From Xylaria sp. FL1777 (lineage: Eukaryota; Ascomycota; Sordariomycetes; Xylariales; Xylariaceae), in the NCBI GenBank assembly GCA_022578965.1, contig MU400755.1, positions 1 to 55,591 of the forward strand: a DNA stretch of 55,591 nucleotides. The letters run 5' to 3'. This document shows positions 23,554 through 37,178 of this stretch, piece by piece. Made by a program: the position numbers and the translations under genes. The notes beneath the pieces were generated by a model, which was not told where the DNA came from, did no database searches, and saw only the letters and a program-made list of their open reading frames with translations. Each line of letters starts with the position of its first letter. The first letter of the stretch is position 1.

Positions 23554-24918
23554 ACTAACTTTTTTTATGCTTTAAAGTAAAAAGCACTAAAAAAACAAAA
23601 CGATTAACTTTTAGTTTTTTTTTAGCGTTTTTTTTTTGCTTTATGTATTTTTAGTGCTTAATAATATAAAAGCTAGCTTATTAGATCTAAAAAGTATTTT
23701 TTTTAGTGCTTATAAAAAATAATAAAGCTTAACGCTTATTATAAACAATAAACGTAAATTTTTTTGCAACTTAAAGCTAAAGTACTTTTTAAAGCTTTTT
23801 TTTAAAAAGTAAATAAGCTATTTATAACTTTTTTAATTATTAATACTTTTTTTTAAATATTAGCTTATTAAATTATAAAATACGCAGTATAAATATAAAG
23901 CTTTAATAAATTTATATATATAATTATTGCGCTAATAAAAGCAAAAAAGTATAAAATAGCTTAATATAACTTTTATATTAAAGTATTTTATTGCTTAATA
24001 TTTTTATAACTTTTAGAAAATTTGTTTGTTATTTTTATTAGTAGTATACTTAAAGTTTAAAATATATATTACTTTTAAAATAGTATTAATAAAAATAGTA
24101 ATTTAATAATAATTTAAGCAGTATTTTATTATAAAATATTTTACTTAAAAGGTTTTAGTAATTATTATAGCTTATTTTATATTTTGCTAGTTTATAAAAA
24201 AATCTTTTATAAATTAATTATACTTAAGTTTAATATTTATTTTTAAAGTTTTAGCTTTTTGATTTATATATAGCTAAAGTAATACATTTAATAAAGCTTT
24301 TATTTTGCGCTTATTTAATTATTTTTTAGCATTTAGCTTTATAAAAACATTTATAATATAAACAGCTTTAGCTTTTTATTTTATTATGCTTATTTTATAA
24401 AAGTTTTTATAATAGCTAAAAATAATAAGCTTTTTTTAGTAAGTTATATATTTTTATTTATATTAGTAAGTTTTTTTAGCAGCTATTTATTGCTTTAAAA
24501 AAAAGGTTTTTAGTTATTGCTATTTATTGTTTTTATATATTATATTTAAAACTTTATTTAATAGAAAACATTAAGCTAGTTTTTGTTTATTATAAAGCTT
24601 TAATTTATTAAAATGTTTTAAGTTATTATTTTTTTAATAGCGGTTTTTTTAAAGATTTTATAAATAATAATTGCTAAATATTTAGTTTTTATACTGCAAG
24701 TTTTTATTCTTTATATAGTTTTAGCTTTATTACTAAAACTATTAAATTTTTTATAAACATAACGTTAAACTTATTAAAGCAAAAATTATTATTATTATAA
24801 TATTTTTTAATTTTAAATAAATATTATATTAATATTATAAGATTTTTTATAGCTATAAATTTTAATATTTAGTTTATAGCTTATAAAAATCCTTTTAAAT
24901 ATTTAATTTTTAGTTTAA
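23554..24918. other. AT-rich spacer between family A copies 2 and 3
   Basis: 1,365 bp of mutated DNA with no LTR of the three families. It is the left part of the sequence into which copy 3 inserted. I see short open stretches only and support no gene. Confidence 0.45.
24914..24918. repeat. Target duplication TTTAA, left of family A copy 3
   Basis: TTTAA precedes the left LTR and recurs at 34711-34715 after the right LTR. Confidence 0.75.
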
Positions 24919-25111
24919 TGTTATAGGAGGTATAAAGTATTAAAAGTTAAATATAATAATTAATATATTTTTAGTTTTATAATAAATATTTAATAAAACT
25001 AACGCTTAAAAAAAAAAGAAAACTTTTATAAAATAAGTATAAAAAAAATATTTTATATATATATATAACCTATAATATATATTAAAGTACTTAAGTAGCT
25101 TAATTATAATA
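24919..25111 (-). repeat. Family A copy 3, left LTR (3' LTR of the element)
   Basis: 193 bp starting TGTTATAGGAGG, which keeps the original GGAGG mutated to AAAAG in the right LTR. Confidence 0.9.
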
Positions 25112-25371
25112 ATTATTCTTTTTTTTTAATTAAGTTGTTTTTAATTTATATATAAGTAAAATTAATTAAAGTAATTAATTTTAAGTATAAGTAGTAAAAT
25201 AAAATAGTATAAAATAATTAAACATAAATATAATATATTAAATAAAATGTTTATATAATATAGCAATTAAAATATTTTTACATTTATATTTATGTTTATA
25301 TATTAAGTTATGTTTATTTTATGCTATATTTATAGCAAGTTTTACATTTATATTTTTGTTGCTATATGTTT

Positions 25372-25373
<2 letters not shown>

Positions 25374-25406
<33 letters not shown>
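25374..25406. repeat. Poly-T tract in family A copy 3 (33 T)
   Basis: Same element position as the 26-T and 44-T runs in copies 1 and 2. Confidence 0.9.
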
Positions 25407-25408
<2 letters not shown>

Positions 25409-25653
25409 CTACTACTAAACAATTAATTTTAACTATATATTTTACTACTGCTATTCTTATATTTATTTTGCATTTTTTCTGCTTTTTCTTTAATTATTAT
25501 TTGTATTATAATTATGCTGCTTAAACTTATAGTAGTTAAAAATAGTATATATAAACATAGTTATAATTAAAGCTATAATTATAAACATACACGTAAAAAA
25601 TCATTGCAACTTGTTTTATGCTTAAATTTATCTAAAAGTAAATTTGATTTTAT

Positions 25654-25667
25654 TATAAAACAAAACT
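25654..25667. repeat. 14-bp direct repeat, left side of the insertion
   Basis: TATAAAACAAAACT, repeated at 27593-27606. Uninterrupted family A copies have one such site (TATAAAACAAGACT in copy 2), so this is the probable target duplication of the inserted segment. Confidence 0.75.
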
Positions 25668-27592
25668 AATTAGGAGCTTTTTTTGCTTTTTTTTATAATT
25701 GGCTAGATTTATAAAAACACCTGCGCGGCTTTAAGAACTAGACTTATGGAAACCTACTATATATAAAATAAGCCTGTATAAGTAATAGCCCAAGAAAAAA
25801 TAGAGGTAAAAATAAAAAAAGCAAAAAACTATAACGCGACTTTTTTAACGCAGAACTAGCTATAACTAGCTAATAATATAAACTTAAACTAGCAGTAGCT
25901 AGTAATAAGCTTAACGTTAAACTTGTAGTGCTATATAAACAAGCTAAATAAAGCAATAGTAAACATTAAAATCTTTTTTAAAAAAGACTTAAATAAGCAA
26001 ACTATTTATAGCGCTTGCTAAATTATTAAAAAGTTATTAAAAGCATATTACTTTTAATAAATAAGCAAACAACTATAAGCAGATAGCAGTAATAAAAATA
26101 GCAAACGTACTGTTTAAAACTTATTATAAGCATTATTAATAAAGCAAAAAAAGCTTGCTGCAAAAGTAAAATTGCTATATGTATAAATTTAGCGATTTAA
26201 AGATTACATAAATAAATAAACTAAAGTTGCTAACTTTTTTTGCTAATAGTTTACGTTTTATATAAACGCGCTATAAGTAAACAGCAGTAAAAAATTTTTA
26301 TGCGTTGTTTTATTAACTTAGTTTAAAGCTATTATAATAATATACTTTAATTAAGCTATTATTATAACTTTTGCTAGCTATAAAGCTAAAATAAAAACAA
26401 AATTAATTATAATATAAAAGCTTAATTAAGCAATAAAAGCAAACGTAGTTTAAGTAATATATAAACTACTAAATAATAACTAAAAAGTTATTTTTAATAA
26501 GCAAAAAATTTAAACCTAAATGCTAGCAAATATATTATAAGCTTATTAAACGTTTAGCAAAAAATCAAAAATGTATTTTTAATTATATTAGCTAGTAGTT
26601 TTAAGCTTATTAATTAAGCAAATGCTAAAAATAAGAAAAAAAAAAATGCTAGCTTAACTTAAGCTAGCTAACTAAGAACTAAAAATTAAAAAGCTGTTTT
26701 TTTTACTTTGCTTACTATAGCGCAAGCAAAAAACATGCTTAGTATACATTAAAATTACAACTGCAAAAAATATAAACATAATATATATTAATAAACTTTT
26801 TTAAAACTACTACTACTTTTAAATAGCTTTTTATTTTATAAATATAGTAATAACTTAATGCTATAACTGCTAAAAATAAAGCTATTAAGCTAGCATATAT
26901 AAAAACAAGCAAAAATATAGCTAGTGCAAATTTTTAAAACACGCTAAAAATAAAGCAAACCTATGCTTTATGCAAACTAAAAAAAAAGTAGCTACGTGCT
27001 TTTTTTATTAAAGCAACTATTTAGCTTAAGCAGTAAAATGCCTAGAAGCTATTTAAACGCGCAAGCTAACTAAAAATGTCTTTATTTATTACTTTGTGTA
27101 GTTTGCAATAAAGCTAACTTAAAGCTAACTATATATTATTACTGCTATAAAAACGTTATATAAGCAAAAAGCTAACAATTTAGCAAGCAAAAATATTATT
27201 TGCTTAAAAGGTTGCTTATTAAGAAAAACTGCACTAGTAACTACACAAAAAATAAAATTGCAAACTATTATTAATATGCTAAAGCTTTAAAACTAGCCTA
27301 AAAAAAACTTGTTTAAAAACTATTAGTAAGCAGTTTAAGTAATAAAAAGCTGCGCTTATATAGCAAGCAAAAATATAAGCAGCAAAAGCAGCAGTATTAA
27401 ATAAAAATCAAGCAACGCAATTTTTAAATAGTAGCGCTTATATAATTAGCTATAAAAAGAGTATAAGTTATAATAGCAAACAATTAGCAAAAATGTTTTT
27501 ATTTAGCTTTAACACGGTTTTTACTTACGTATAAAATTAGGTAGCTTTTAGTATAGCTTTTTAAAGCCGTTAAACCTAAGTAATATAATATA
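25668..27592 (+). mobile_element. Insertion of unknown class in family A copy 3, about 1.93 kb
   Basis: A segment absent from copies 1 and 2 interrupts copy 3 exactly between two 14-bp direct repeats. No LTR or convincing terminal inverted repeat is visible (left end AATTAGGAGC, right end CCTAAGTAATAT). A 14-bp duplication is too long for most DNA transposons and would suit a LINE-type insertion, but no clear poly-A tail or reverse transcriptase was found. It keeps more C and G than the surrounding element, so it may be younger. It is filled by one long frame on the plus strand. Confidence 0.7.
25770..27590 (+). pseudogene. Unrecognised frame of about 600 codons in the insertion
   Basis: One plus-strand frame can be read through the whole insertion; every stop in it is TAA or TAG, the type made by C-to-T changes in Gln codons or G-to-A in Trp codons. 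The start region is basic (RKNRGKNKKSKK). Near two thirds of the length a CLYLLLCVVC segment followed by a Tyr/Cys-rich patch (YYYCYK) may be a damaged zinc-binding site, and the last third is rich in Lys and stop codons. I do not recognise the family and found no transposase or reverse transcriptase motif. TGA is rare in this DNA anyway, so the open frame is only moderate evidence. Confidence 0.45.
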
Positions 27593-27606
27593 TATAAAAC
27601 AAAACT
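27593..27606. repeat. 14-bp direct repeat, right side of the insertion
   Basis: Second copy of TATAAAACAAAACT; family A sequence resumes with TTAATAAAC, as in copies 1 and 2. Confidence 0.75.
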
Positions 27607-29039
27607 TTAATAAACTTTTTTACTAAAAGTTTAATAATTCTAATAATAGAAATAAAAACTTTAGTAGTTTGCTTTTTTTTTAAAATAGCTTTAATTTTAA
27701 TAAAAATTTAAATATTATTAAGCTTTTTATTAGTTATAAAGAAAAAAATAAAAATAAAAATAAAAATAATTTTAACTTTATAAATCTTAATAAAAATTTA
27801 AATGTTAGCTTGCGTAATTTTAATATAAATAACGCAAAAAATAAGCTTAATTTTAATATAAATATTAAAGTTTTTATATTAACTAAATATTAAATTATTT
27901 TTATTATAACTTTTATTTATAAACTTTATAAATAAACTATTAAAACTAAAAACAAAAAATATAAAACTATTAAAAAAGCAATAATTTTAAGTAGTTTATT
28001 AGTATATTAGCTTTGTTTTAAGCGTTTTAAAAAAGCATTTTAGCTAAAAAATAGGTTACTTTTAAATATAGTTTATAAATTTAAAAACTTAGAAATAATA
28101 GCTTATATAAGCTATATAAATAGCTATACTTTATATAAGCTTATAAATGAATTTATATTTATTTTAAATTAGTTTTATTAATAAGTTAATTATTTGTTAT
28201 ATTATATTTTAATATAATATATATTTAAAAGTTATTAAACTAGTTTATTTATTTTTTTGTTTTTTAAAAAAATAACTATAAAAAAGTTATTATAAATAAA
28301 AATTATACTATTGTTTAAAAAATTTTAATTAATTATTATGTTAATTTTGCAGCTATATAGTTTTATTTTTTAAAAGTATTTTTATATTTTTTATTAATTT
28401 ATAAAGCTTAATTTTAATTAATTAGCAAAGTTAGCAATATAAAAATAAGTTATTTTGTTTTTATTTTATATAAAGTTTAGCTAATAATTAATAATATAAA
28501 AACATTATACTAAATATAAACATTTAGTAATAAAGTATAAATCTTTAGTTTGTTAAACTATTAAACTTTTTTATATAAGTGCTATAAATAGCTTTATTTA
28601 AACTAATTTTATAAAGTTTTTTAATAAAATTAAAACTATTTTTAATGCTAATAGTATGCTTATTTAATTATACTTAAAGTATAAGTTTTAAACTATAAAT
28701 ATATAGCTTAAAAAGCTACTTTTATTTTTTTTAAAAAAAATATATATAAAGCTATATTAATTATTAATAATAAATATAAATAAAAATATTTAATAAGCTT
28801 TTTTTAATATAAAAATGTTTTAAAGTTTAATAATTAATGTTTTAAAGCTTTTTTATAAAGATTTTATAACTTATTTATAGCATTTTTACGTATAGCTTAT
28901 TAATAAAACGCAAATATTTTAAAACTTAAAGCAATAAATATAATTTTTATTATATAATTAAAAATAAAAAAATAACTAATTAATATATATAATATAATTA
29001 AGCCTTAGTTTATAGCTAAATTAATAATAAATTAGTATT

Positions 29040-32000
29040 ATTTTATTAGTTTAATAGTTTTGCTTTTTTTTTATAACTTAAGCGTTTTTTAAAGTTTTTA
29101 ATTGCTTTAAAAGCTATAATATTAATAGTAAATATTTATTAATTATACTTAGTTAGCTAGCTTTTTTACTTAATAAAATAATATTTTTTTTTATTATAAG
29201 TTATTTTATTTATTATATTTTTAACCTTTTATTTTTTTAACTTATTTTTAAGGTTTAATATAAGCAAACTATATTTATGTTTAGTTTTTTAAAGCTTAAG
29301 CAACTAAATTAAAAAAACAGAATAAAAGTAGCTATATTGTTTTAAAAAACTAATATAATATATTTATAAACTAATTATAAAAAAATTTCAAAAAAGTTTA
29401 ATAAACTTAAATGTTAACTTTTTATTTTTAAACTTAATATTTTTTAATAATAATGCTACTAAGTTTTTAGTTTTAAAAGTTATAAATTTATATTTATTAT
29501 TATAATATTTTATATATTTATTAGTTATAATTTATTATTGCTTTATTATTTTGTTTTTAATAATTTATGACTTATTAAAACGTTTTTATATAACTAAAAT
29601 CTTTTTTAATATAAAATTGTTTTTAATAAATAAACAAAATTTTAGTATATAATTATATAAAGCTTTAAAAAATAATTGTTTAGTTATAAAATTAATAGCA
29701 AAATTTATAGCAAAAAAAGCTTAAAATAAAAATTAAAGCTAATTAATTTATTTATTATTTATAAAGCACTTTAAATAGCTTTTAATTATTTAGTTTATTT
29801 GTTTTATTTATTTATTAATTTTAAAATAAAATTTTATTAAAAACTTTTATTTAACTTTTAAATAATAATATAAATTAAACTAAAATTAGCTAGTAAAAAT
29901 AAAGCTTTTATTAAAAATAATGCTTTTTAAACTATTATAAATATATTTAATTTTATAATAAAATAAAACTATTAGCTTAACTAAAGTTATAGTAATATTA
30001 ATTAAAAATAAGTATATAAGCTTAATAAATTTATTTATACTAATAAAAATAATATTAACTAGTTTTTTTTTATAAAAAGTTTTTAGTAAACTTATAATAA
30101 AATTTATAAATAGCTTTTATATAAGTTTACTAAATATTAGCAAAACATTAAGTTTATTATATTTTTAATAATGTTTTATTTTAGTTTTAAAGCAAATTAT
30201 ATAATTTTATATATACTTTTTAATATTTAATTTTATATTATTTTAGTAAAACTTTTGTTATAATAGTTTTAAAATATAGCTTTAGCTAAAATGTTTAGCT
30301 AAGAAATTATTATAATATAGCTTAATAAATTAAAAATATATAGCTTTTTTAAAAAAAATATAAATTTTGTTTTTATAACAAACTAAGAATTTTTTTATTA
30401 ATTATTAAAAATTTATAAGCTTTTTTGTTTTTAATTGCTTTATAATTATATAATACTTAAAGTTTTTTTTTTAAATCTTTTAAATAAAGTTTTTTAGCTT
30501 TTTAAAAGCTTTTAAATCTTTTAATTCTTTTAAGGTTATAGCTATTTATATATATAAACATATAACTATTTAAATAAAAAAAGCTTTTTTAGCAAGTATA
30601 GCTTTAAAATATAAAGCTTTAGCTTAAATATTAAAATATAAATTAAAAACTTTAATTTATTATATTATTATAACTTTTTTTTTTAATATTAAAAAAATAT
30701 TAATATTATTAAGCAAAATAACTATATAATTAAAACAGCACAAAAGAAAATTAGCTTTGTTTTTTTTGTTTGCTTAATATTTAATAATAAAATTAAAAAA
30801 AGCTAATAATAAATATTAATAAGCTTGCTTTTTATTAAGCTTTAGCGTTTTTATAAACGCTTAAAAGTTAATATAATTAATTAATACTTTAATTAATAAA
30901 TTGCTTTTTTATAAATAATACTATTAATATTTAAAGCAATTTATTATTGCAAACATTTTTTAGTTAAATATATTATACTGCATTTTTTTTTTAAATAGCT
31001 TTTAAAAATAAAACATAACTAGTTTAAAAATGCTTTAATTATTTTGCTAAAATAAATTTCTTATAAAAGCTACTTTAAAAAAATTAGTTTTTAGTAATAT
31101 TTATTTTTTAAGGTTAAAATGTATAAAAAAAATAGCTTGCTTAAATATATTTTAAAAGTTTTTAAAAGCTTTTTTTTTAAAACTATTTAAAAAGATTTAA
31201 CCTTTTTTTGTTTTTATTATATTTTTTTTTAAATATTTAAACAAAAGTGCAGCAATATAAAAATACTCGTTTATATAATAGCAATAAAAGTTATAAAACT
31301 TTAAAAATTATTATAACATTTAATAAATATTTAATATAAGTTATTATTAAATAATATTTATATATAAAAAGTTTATTTCAATTTTTTAGCTAAAAATAAT
31401 ATAACTTAAAAATTTAATTTTTTTTTAATAAAATTAGCACTTAAATAGCTTAACATATAATTTTGCTTTTTATAGCTTTTTAATAACGTTTTAAATATGT
31501 TTTATATAAAAATCTTTATTTAAAAAAAAATAAACATATTATTAAAATATGCAATACAAATATATTTATTATATTATTAAATGCTTTTTATATATAACTT
31601 TAAAAAATAGCAAAAACATTTAATAAACTTATAAGCATAACTAAAAATTTATAGTAGCTATAACATATATAAAACGCTATTTTTTACTTATTTTTTTTTA
31701 AATATATAAGTAATAATAAGCATTTTTAAAGTTAATTTTACTAAAGATTTTAACTTTTAAGATTTTATTAAGCAGCTTTAAAATAAATAATAAAATATAT
31801 TAATTTTTATGTATAACTTAATTAAGTTTTTTATAGTTTATATATAAGCATAAGCTTTTATTTTTTTTAAATATAAAGAAAATTAAAGCGTTAATAAAAC
31901 TAATAAACTTTTTAATTTTTTTTGCTTTTAGTATTTTATTAAGCTATTTTTATAGTTTTTTTAGCTTATTTTAAGCTAATAAATATATAAAAAAATAAAA

Positions 32001-34450
32001 TATAACTATGTTTTTTTTTAGCTTAATAGCAAGGTTTTTTTGCTTTAATTATAATAATATATTTATTTTGCTAGTATTAAAAAACTTAAATAAATTATAA
32101 AACTTTTTTAAAATTGTTATAAAATTAAAATAACTAAAGCTTTCTTTTAATTTTTTAAGTTATATAAGTTTAAATAATTAAATAATAATATAGTAGCAAG
32201 CTTAGTTTTAATAAGCCTTTATAAACTTAATTAAGCTAAGTATTTTTATTTAAAAGTAGCATAATTTAAAAAACTATTAATTAGTGCTTAAATTTAGTAT
32301 AATTTTTTTATTTTTTAAAGTAGTTTAAAATAATAAAAAAAAGCTGCTTTTAAAGCAATAATTATAGTTAATAGCTATATATATACACTTAATTCTGCAA
32401 ATAATACTATAACTATTAATTAATTTATAAATAACTTAATAAACTTTATAAATAAAAAATTTACTTTTAATAATATGCTATAATGCAAATATATAAAAAA
32501 GTGCTTATTATAATTTATAATAAAAAGCAAAAATAAAACTAATATAGTTATATTTAACATATAAATTAAAATTAATATAAATTTTAATAAGTAGTTTTAT
32601 AAAGCTAACAAAATAAATAATGCAAAAAGTATAAAAACAGCATAAAATAAATATATAAAATAATAACTTTAGCTTAAAACTTATAGCTAATATAATTAGT
32701 GCTAAATTTACTACTTATTTTTTAAGTTAAAATATTATAGCTTTTATAAAAAAAGTATATAAAACTTTAATTATTGTTTTTAGTTTTTTTTATTTATATT
32801 TTAGTTTTTATTTACTTAGATTTTTTAAATAGTTTGTTTTTAAGTAGTATTATTATTATAGCTAATATAACTACTAAATTTATTGTTTTTATTATTACTA
32901 TTATTATTATTATCTTTAAGCTAAAAGCAATTAAAAGCAATATAGCTAAGTTATTTATAGCTATAGTAAGTAAAGCTTTTATAAAGGTTTAAGTTTAAAC
33001 TATTTTTATTATTATTTTAAAGTTAATTTAAAAAAATTTCAAAAATATAATAGTTTTTTAAAGTATAAATATTATTATTACTTTAGTTGTTTATATATTT
33101 TTAGTTTTAATACTAGCTATAACTTTTAGTATTATTGCTTTTATAATATTAGTTTTAGCTTTTATAATTATTATTGCCTTTATAAAATTTTAGGTTATTA
33201 TTATTATAATTACTATTATAACTATTATTTCTGTAATAATAGTTTTAGTTATTAAAACTAGTATTATTGTTTTTATAACTAATATTAGTATGCTAATTAT
33301 TAGTTTAGTTTTGCTTAATATTTAAAGTTAATTTATTAATAGTTTAAATAATATTTAACTTTAGTTTTTTTTTATTATAGTTTAAGCGTTGTTTTTTAAT
33401 TATTAGTTTTTAGCGTTATTATATAACATTAATTATATTAGCTTATATAATTAATAAAAAGTTATAATAATTTATTAACTTTTGCTAAAGTAATATACTT
33501 AGTTTTTAGTAATATAATAAGGCTTTTTTGCTTTTGTTTTAGCAAACATTTTAAAGTTTAGTACTAATAAAATATTAATTAAATAGCTTTAAGTTTTAGT
33601 TAGCTTATTAATTTGCTTATTTTAATTATATATTTATGTTAGCTTATAAAAAAGCAAACTACTTAAATAAAGTTTTAGTTTAATTTAAAAACACCTTTTA
33701 GTTAGTTTTAAATTGTTTTTTTTTAAAATTAATAATTTTTGTAATATTAATTAATAAGCATTTTTATAGTTTTAGTTTATATTATTATACGCATATAAAA
33801 TCTTATTTTTATTGCAGCAAAATTTCTAATTAGCTTTTTTAAAAATAGTTTAAAGTTTTTTTACTTACTTTAATTAACATTAATAAATAAATTTTATATT
33901 AAAAAAGTTATAATTAAACTTTAATAGCTAGCTAAAATTAGCATTTTTAAATAAATAGCATTAATAGTAATATAAGCAATTTTAATATAATTAATATTTA
34001 GGTTTTCTTTAATTATGCTTTTTATTAAAGCTAAAAAATAAAAGGTTGTTATTATTATTAGGATTTTTATGTTCTTATTTTTAATTTAAGTTACAAGATT
34101 GTTTTTTAAGGTTTAAAAAGTTCCTTTGTTTTTTTAAAAATATTATTTTTTAGTTCTTTTGTTTATTTAATTATAAAGTAAAAATAATACAAATTATTTT
34201 CAATTTTAAAACAACTTGTTTACTTTTATTTTTTTGCTGCATAACTTACTGCTTTAGCTTTTTAATTTTAGCTAAAAGCTATGCAATCTAAATTTACAAC
34301 AGTTAAATATTAGTACTTAAAGCACTAAGTAATTATTATTTGCTTAAACTTAGTTTTAAAAATAATTTATATTAAGTTTATCTTTAATTTATTATTAAAG
34401 TTTGTTTTAAAGAAAAACTATTAAAAATAGCACTAGTTTATATAATTAGT
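29040..34450 (-). pseudogene. Chromovirus gag-pol of family A copy 3, mutated
   Basis: Collinear with the copy 2 gag-pol at an offset of 11,163 bp: reverse transcriptase at about 31,680-31,240, integrase at about 30,450-29,640 (the second catalytic Asp region at about 29,920-29,889), and chromodomain at about 29,235-29,050. As in copy 2, stops are TAA or TAG and catalytic Asp codons are now Asn. It cannot encode a working polyprotein. Gag limits are not resolved. Confidence 0.7.
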
Positions 34451-34517
34451 TAATATTTAGCTATTTTATAGTATAACAAAGTATTATAAATAACTTTATT
34501 TTACAAAGCTTTAAAAT

Positions 34518-34710
34518 TGTTATAAAAAGTATAAAGTATTAAAAGTTAAATATAATAGTTAATATATCTTTAGTTTTATAATAAGTATTTAATAAAACTA
34601 AAGCTTAATGAAAAAAAAAAACTCCTATAAAATAAGTATAAAAAGAATATTTTATATATATATATAACCTATAATATATGCTATGGTATTTAAGTAGCTT
34701 AGTTATAACA
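34518..34710 (-). repeat. Family A copy 3, right LTR (5' LTR of the element)
   Basis: 193 bp from TGTTATA to TTATAACA, the only family A LTR here with both canonical ends TG and CA. It is followed directly by TTTAA. Confidence 0.9.
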
Positions 34711-36970
34711 TTTAAGTATATAAAATAGTGTTTTATTTGCGTTTATTAAGCAGTTTTATGTAGCAAAATATGCTATAAAAGCTTTTTTTTAAAAATTAAG
34801 CGCTTTTTTATTAAGCAACAAATTAAAAGTATAAAAAATTTCTATAAAGATTATATATAGTATAAACTACTAATATTTTAACGCTTTTTTATTATAATAC
34901 TTTTTATATATTAAGTATATTGCTTTTTTTTATATTTATTAAACTAAGTTTAAAAATAAGTTTTAATAAGTTTTGCTATTTTTAGAAAATATATAGCTAA
35001 AGTGCTTTTTTAGTACTACTTTTTTTTTTTTTCTAAGTTTTTAAAAAACAAACTTTTTATAAAAGTTACTTTTTTTTGTATAAAATAAGATTTTAAAACA
35101 GACTTTAAAAAAATATTAATTAAAAAAAGCAGTATGTTTTTTAGCTAAATATTTTTTATATTTAGTTTTTTAATTTATAAAAAAAGCTAGTAAAGTAAAT
35201 ATTTTTTATACTTTAAACTTTTAATAATTATTAGCTCTTTTTTAAAGCTATTTTTAAAGAGCTTTTAGTTTTTAAAGAAAAGCTTTTTATAATTAGCAGT
35301 TAAGTTTATATATATATGCTTATTTTTTTTTCTTTTTGCTTTTTTTTTAAAATCTGCTATTTTTATGCTAATTGCTTATATGCTTTAGTATTAAATGTTA
35401 GCCCTTTAAAACTTTTAAAAAGAAATGCTTTTATTTTTAGCTAATTTATAGTATTAATAATTTTTTTAAAAATAAAAAAAATAATAATTAAAAGTATATA
35501 TATATAATAAAAGTAATTTTTAATAATATTTAAGCATATATATATTTTTGCTATGTTTTATAATTAAGTAAAAAGTATAAACAAGTTAAAAATTTTAATA
35601 TAAATTAAAAGTGCAAAAATAAATAATATAAAAGATATAAAATATAAATATTAATATTAATACTACTTATTATATATAGTTTAATATTTTTAATTATTAA
35701 TTTAAGTTATTATTTTTTAGTAATTATAAGATTTTTTAAATATAAATACTAAAAGCATTTATGCTAAATGTAAAAAATTAAAACTTAATAAGTAAATAAA
35801 ATAGCAAAGTTAAATATAAATAAAAAGTTTAATAAAGCAAATATAATAAAAAAAAAGCTAAAATACATATTTTTAAACTAATGCATTTTTTTTTTATAAA
35901 CTTACCATATTATTTTTAATTTATTAATTAATTATTTTATTGCTAAAATAAATTATTAATTACTAAATGTTTTTATAATAATTACTTTTTATATATTTAT
36001 ATTAATGTTAATTAAAAAATAAGCAAATAAAATAGTTTTAATTAATTAAGTAGTTATTTTTTAACTTTTTTTTAATATATTTATAACTTATTTTTTTTAA
36101 ACATTTATTGCTATTAATAGCAAAATAAATAACTTAAGCTTTAGTAAATATAAAAAAAAAGCTTATTTCTTTTTTTAATCTTTTTTTTTTAAATAGTTTT
36201 AAAGCTTAAACTTTTTTTGCAGTTTTTTACTTTAGTGCTTAAGTCTTTAAATTATTTAATTTATGCTTTTATTATAAAAACTTTACTTTTAAGTAGCATA
36301 ATTAATATTTGCTTAATTAAGTACTTAAAAAATAATTTTTGTATTATTAATAAAGTTCTAAATAATTAAAAAGTATTATAACAGTTAATTAATATTTAGA
36401 AAATTAATATTATTTAGCTAATAAACAATTATATTTATAATATTTAAAAAGTTAAATTTATTAATAAATAGCAAAATATATATGCTTTTTTTTTTTTTAA
36501 ATTTTGTTTTTTTTATTTAGTCAACTTTTTTTGTTTTATATAACTAAGCATTAAGCTATTTAAAAATTAAAATCCTTAGTAATAATGCTAGTAGTAAATA
36601 TATTTAATAAAAAGTTAATTATGATTTTTTTTATATATGTTATATAAATTAATATATTTAAGCTAGCTTTAGCTAAATAAAAAAGCAAAAATATTTAAAG
36701 TTTTACTTAATATATATAAAAACAACTAAAAGTAGTTTTTAAAGCAAATATATATATTAAATTCTTTATAATTTTTGCTAACTTATAGCTATATTTATAT
36801 AGCTATTTAAAATATAAAATGTTATGCTTTATAAGCATTATAAATAGTTATTAATAATAGCTAAAAGCAAAAAATATATAAAACTTTATTTTTTTTTTTT
36901 TTGCTGCACTATTTTAAAATAAAAGTTTAGTATATATATTAATTATGCGTTTATTATTTACTTATAAAAC
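34711..36970. other. AT-rich spacer between family A copy 3 and element C
   Basis: 2,260 bp of heavily mutated DNA, starting with the TTTAA target copy. None of the three LTR families is recognised in it. It is probably older repeat DNA, split from 46,499-49,482 by the insertion of element C. No gene is supportable. Confidence 0.45.
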
Positions 36971-37178
36971 TGTTACGCTGGAGTTATGCTACGCTGGAGC
37001 TTATATGGGCTATGGAGGTTACATGGGCTATGGCTAGCTAGCAGCCACTGTGGCTATACGCTATGGCTAAGCGCTAGTTGCTAACTATATAAATAGCAAG
37101 CAATAGATATCCATAGCCTCACTTAAAGAGTTAATTAAACTTTATGACTTTTCACACCTTAGTGTTTTGCTAGTGATA
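36971..37178 (+). repeat. Element C, 5' LTR
   Basis: 208 bp. Against the 3' LTR I count about 26 differences, all transitions, none an indel. A TATA box TATATAAATA lies at 37086-37095. Confidence 0.9.
37086..37095 (+). promoter_or_regulatory. TATA box in the element C 5' LTR
   Basis: TATATAAATA, unchanged in the 3' LTR (46406-46415). It would set the U3/R border about 25-30 bp downstream, leaving a short R-U5 of about 60 bp. Confidence 0.55.

Larger units (their letters stand above)
24919..34710 (-). mobile_element. Family A Ty3/gypsy chromovirus, copy 3, LTR to LTR
   Basis: 9,792 bp between LTRs of 193 bp (24919-25111 and 34518-34710) with matching TTTAA flanks. Without the 1,939-bp insertion near its left end the element is about 7,853 bp. 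It is collinear with copy 2 throughout; identical motifs lie on the minus strand. This is the reference copy for the family in this window. Confidence 0.9.
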
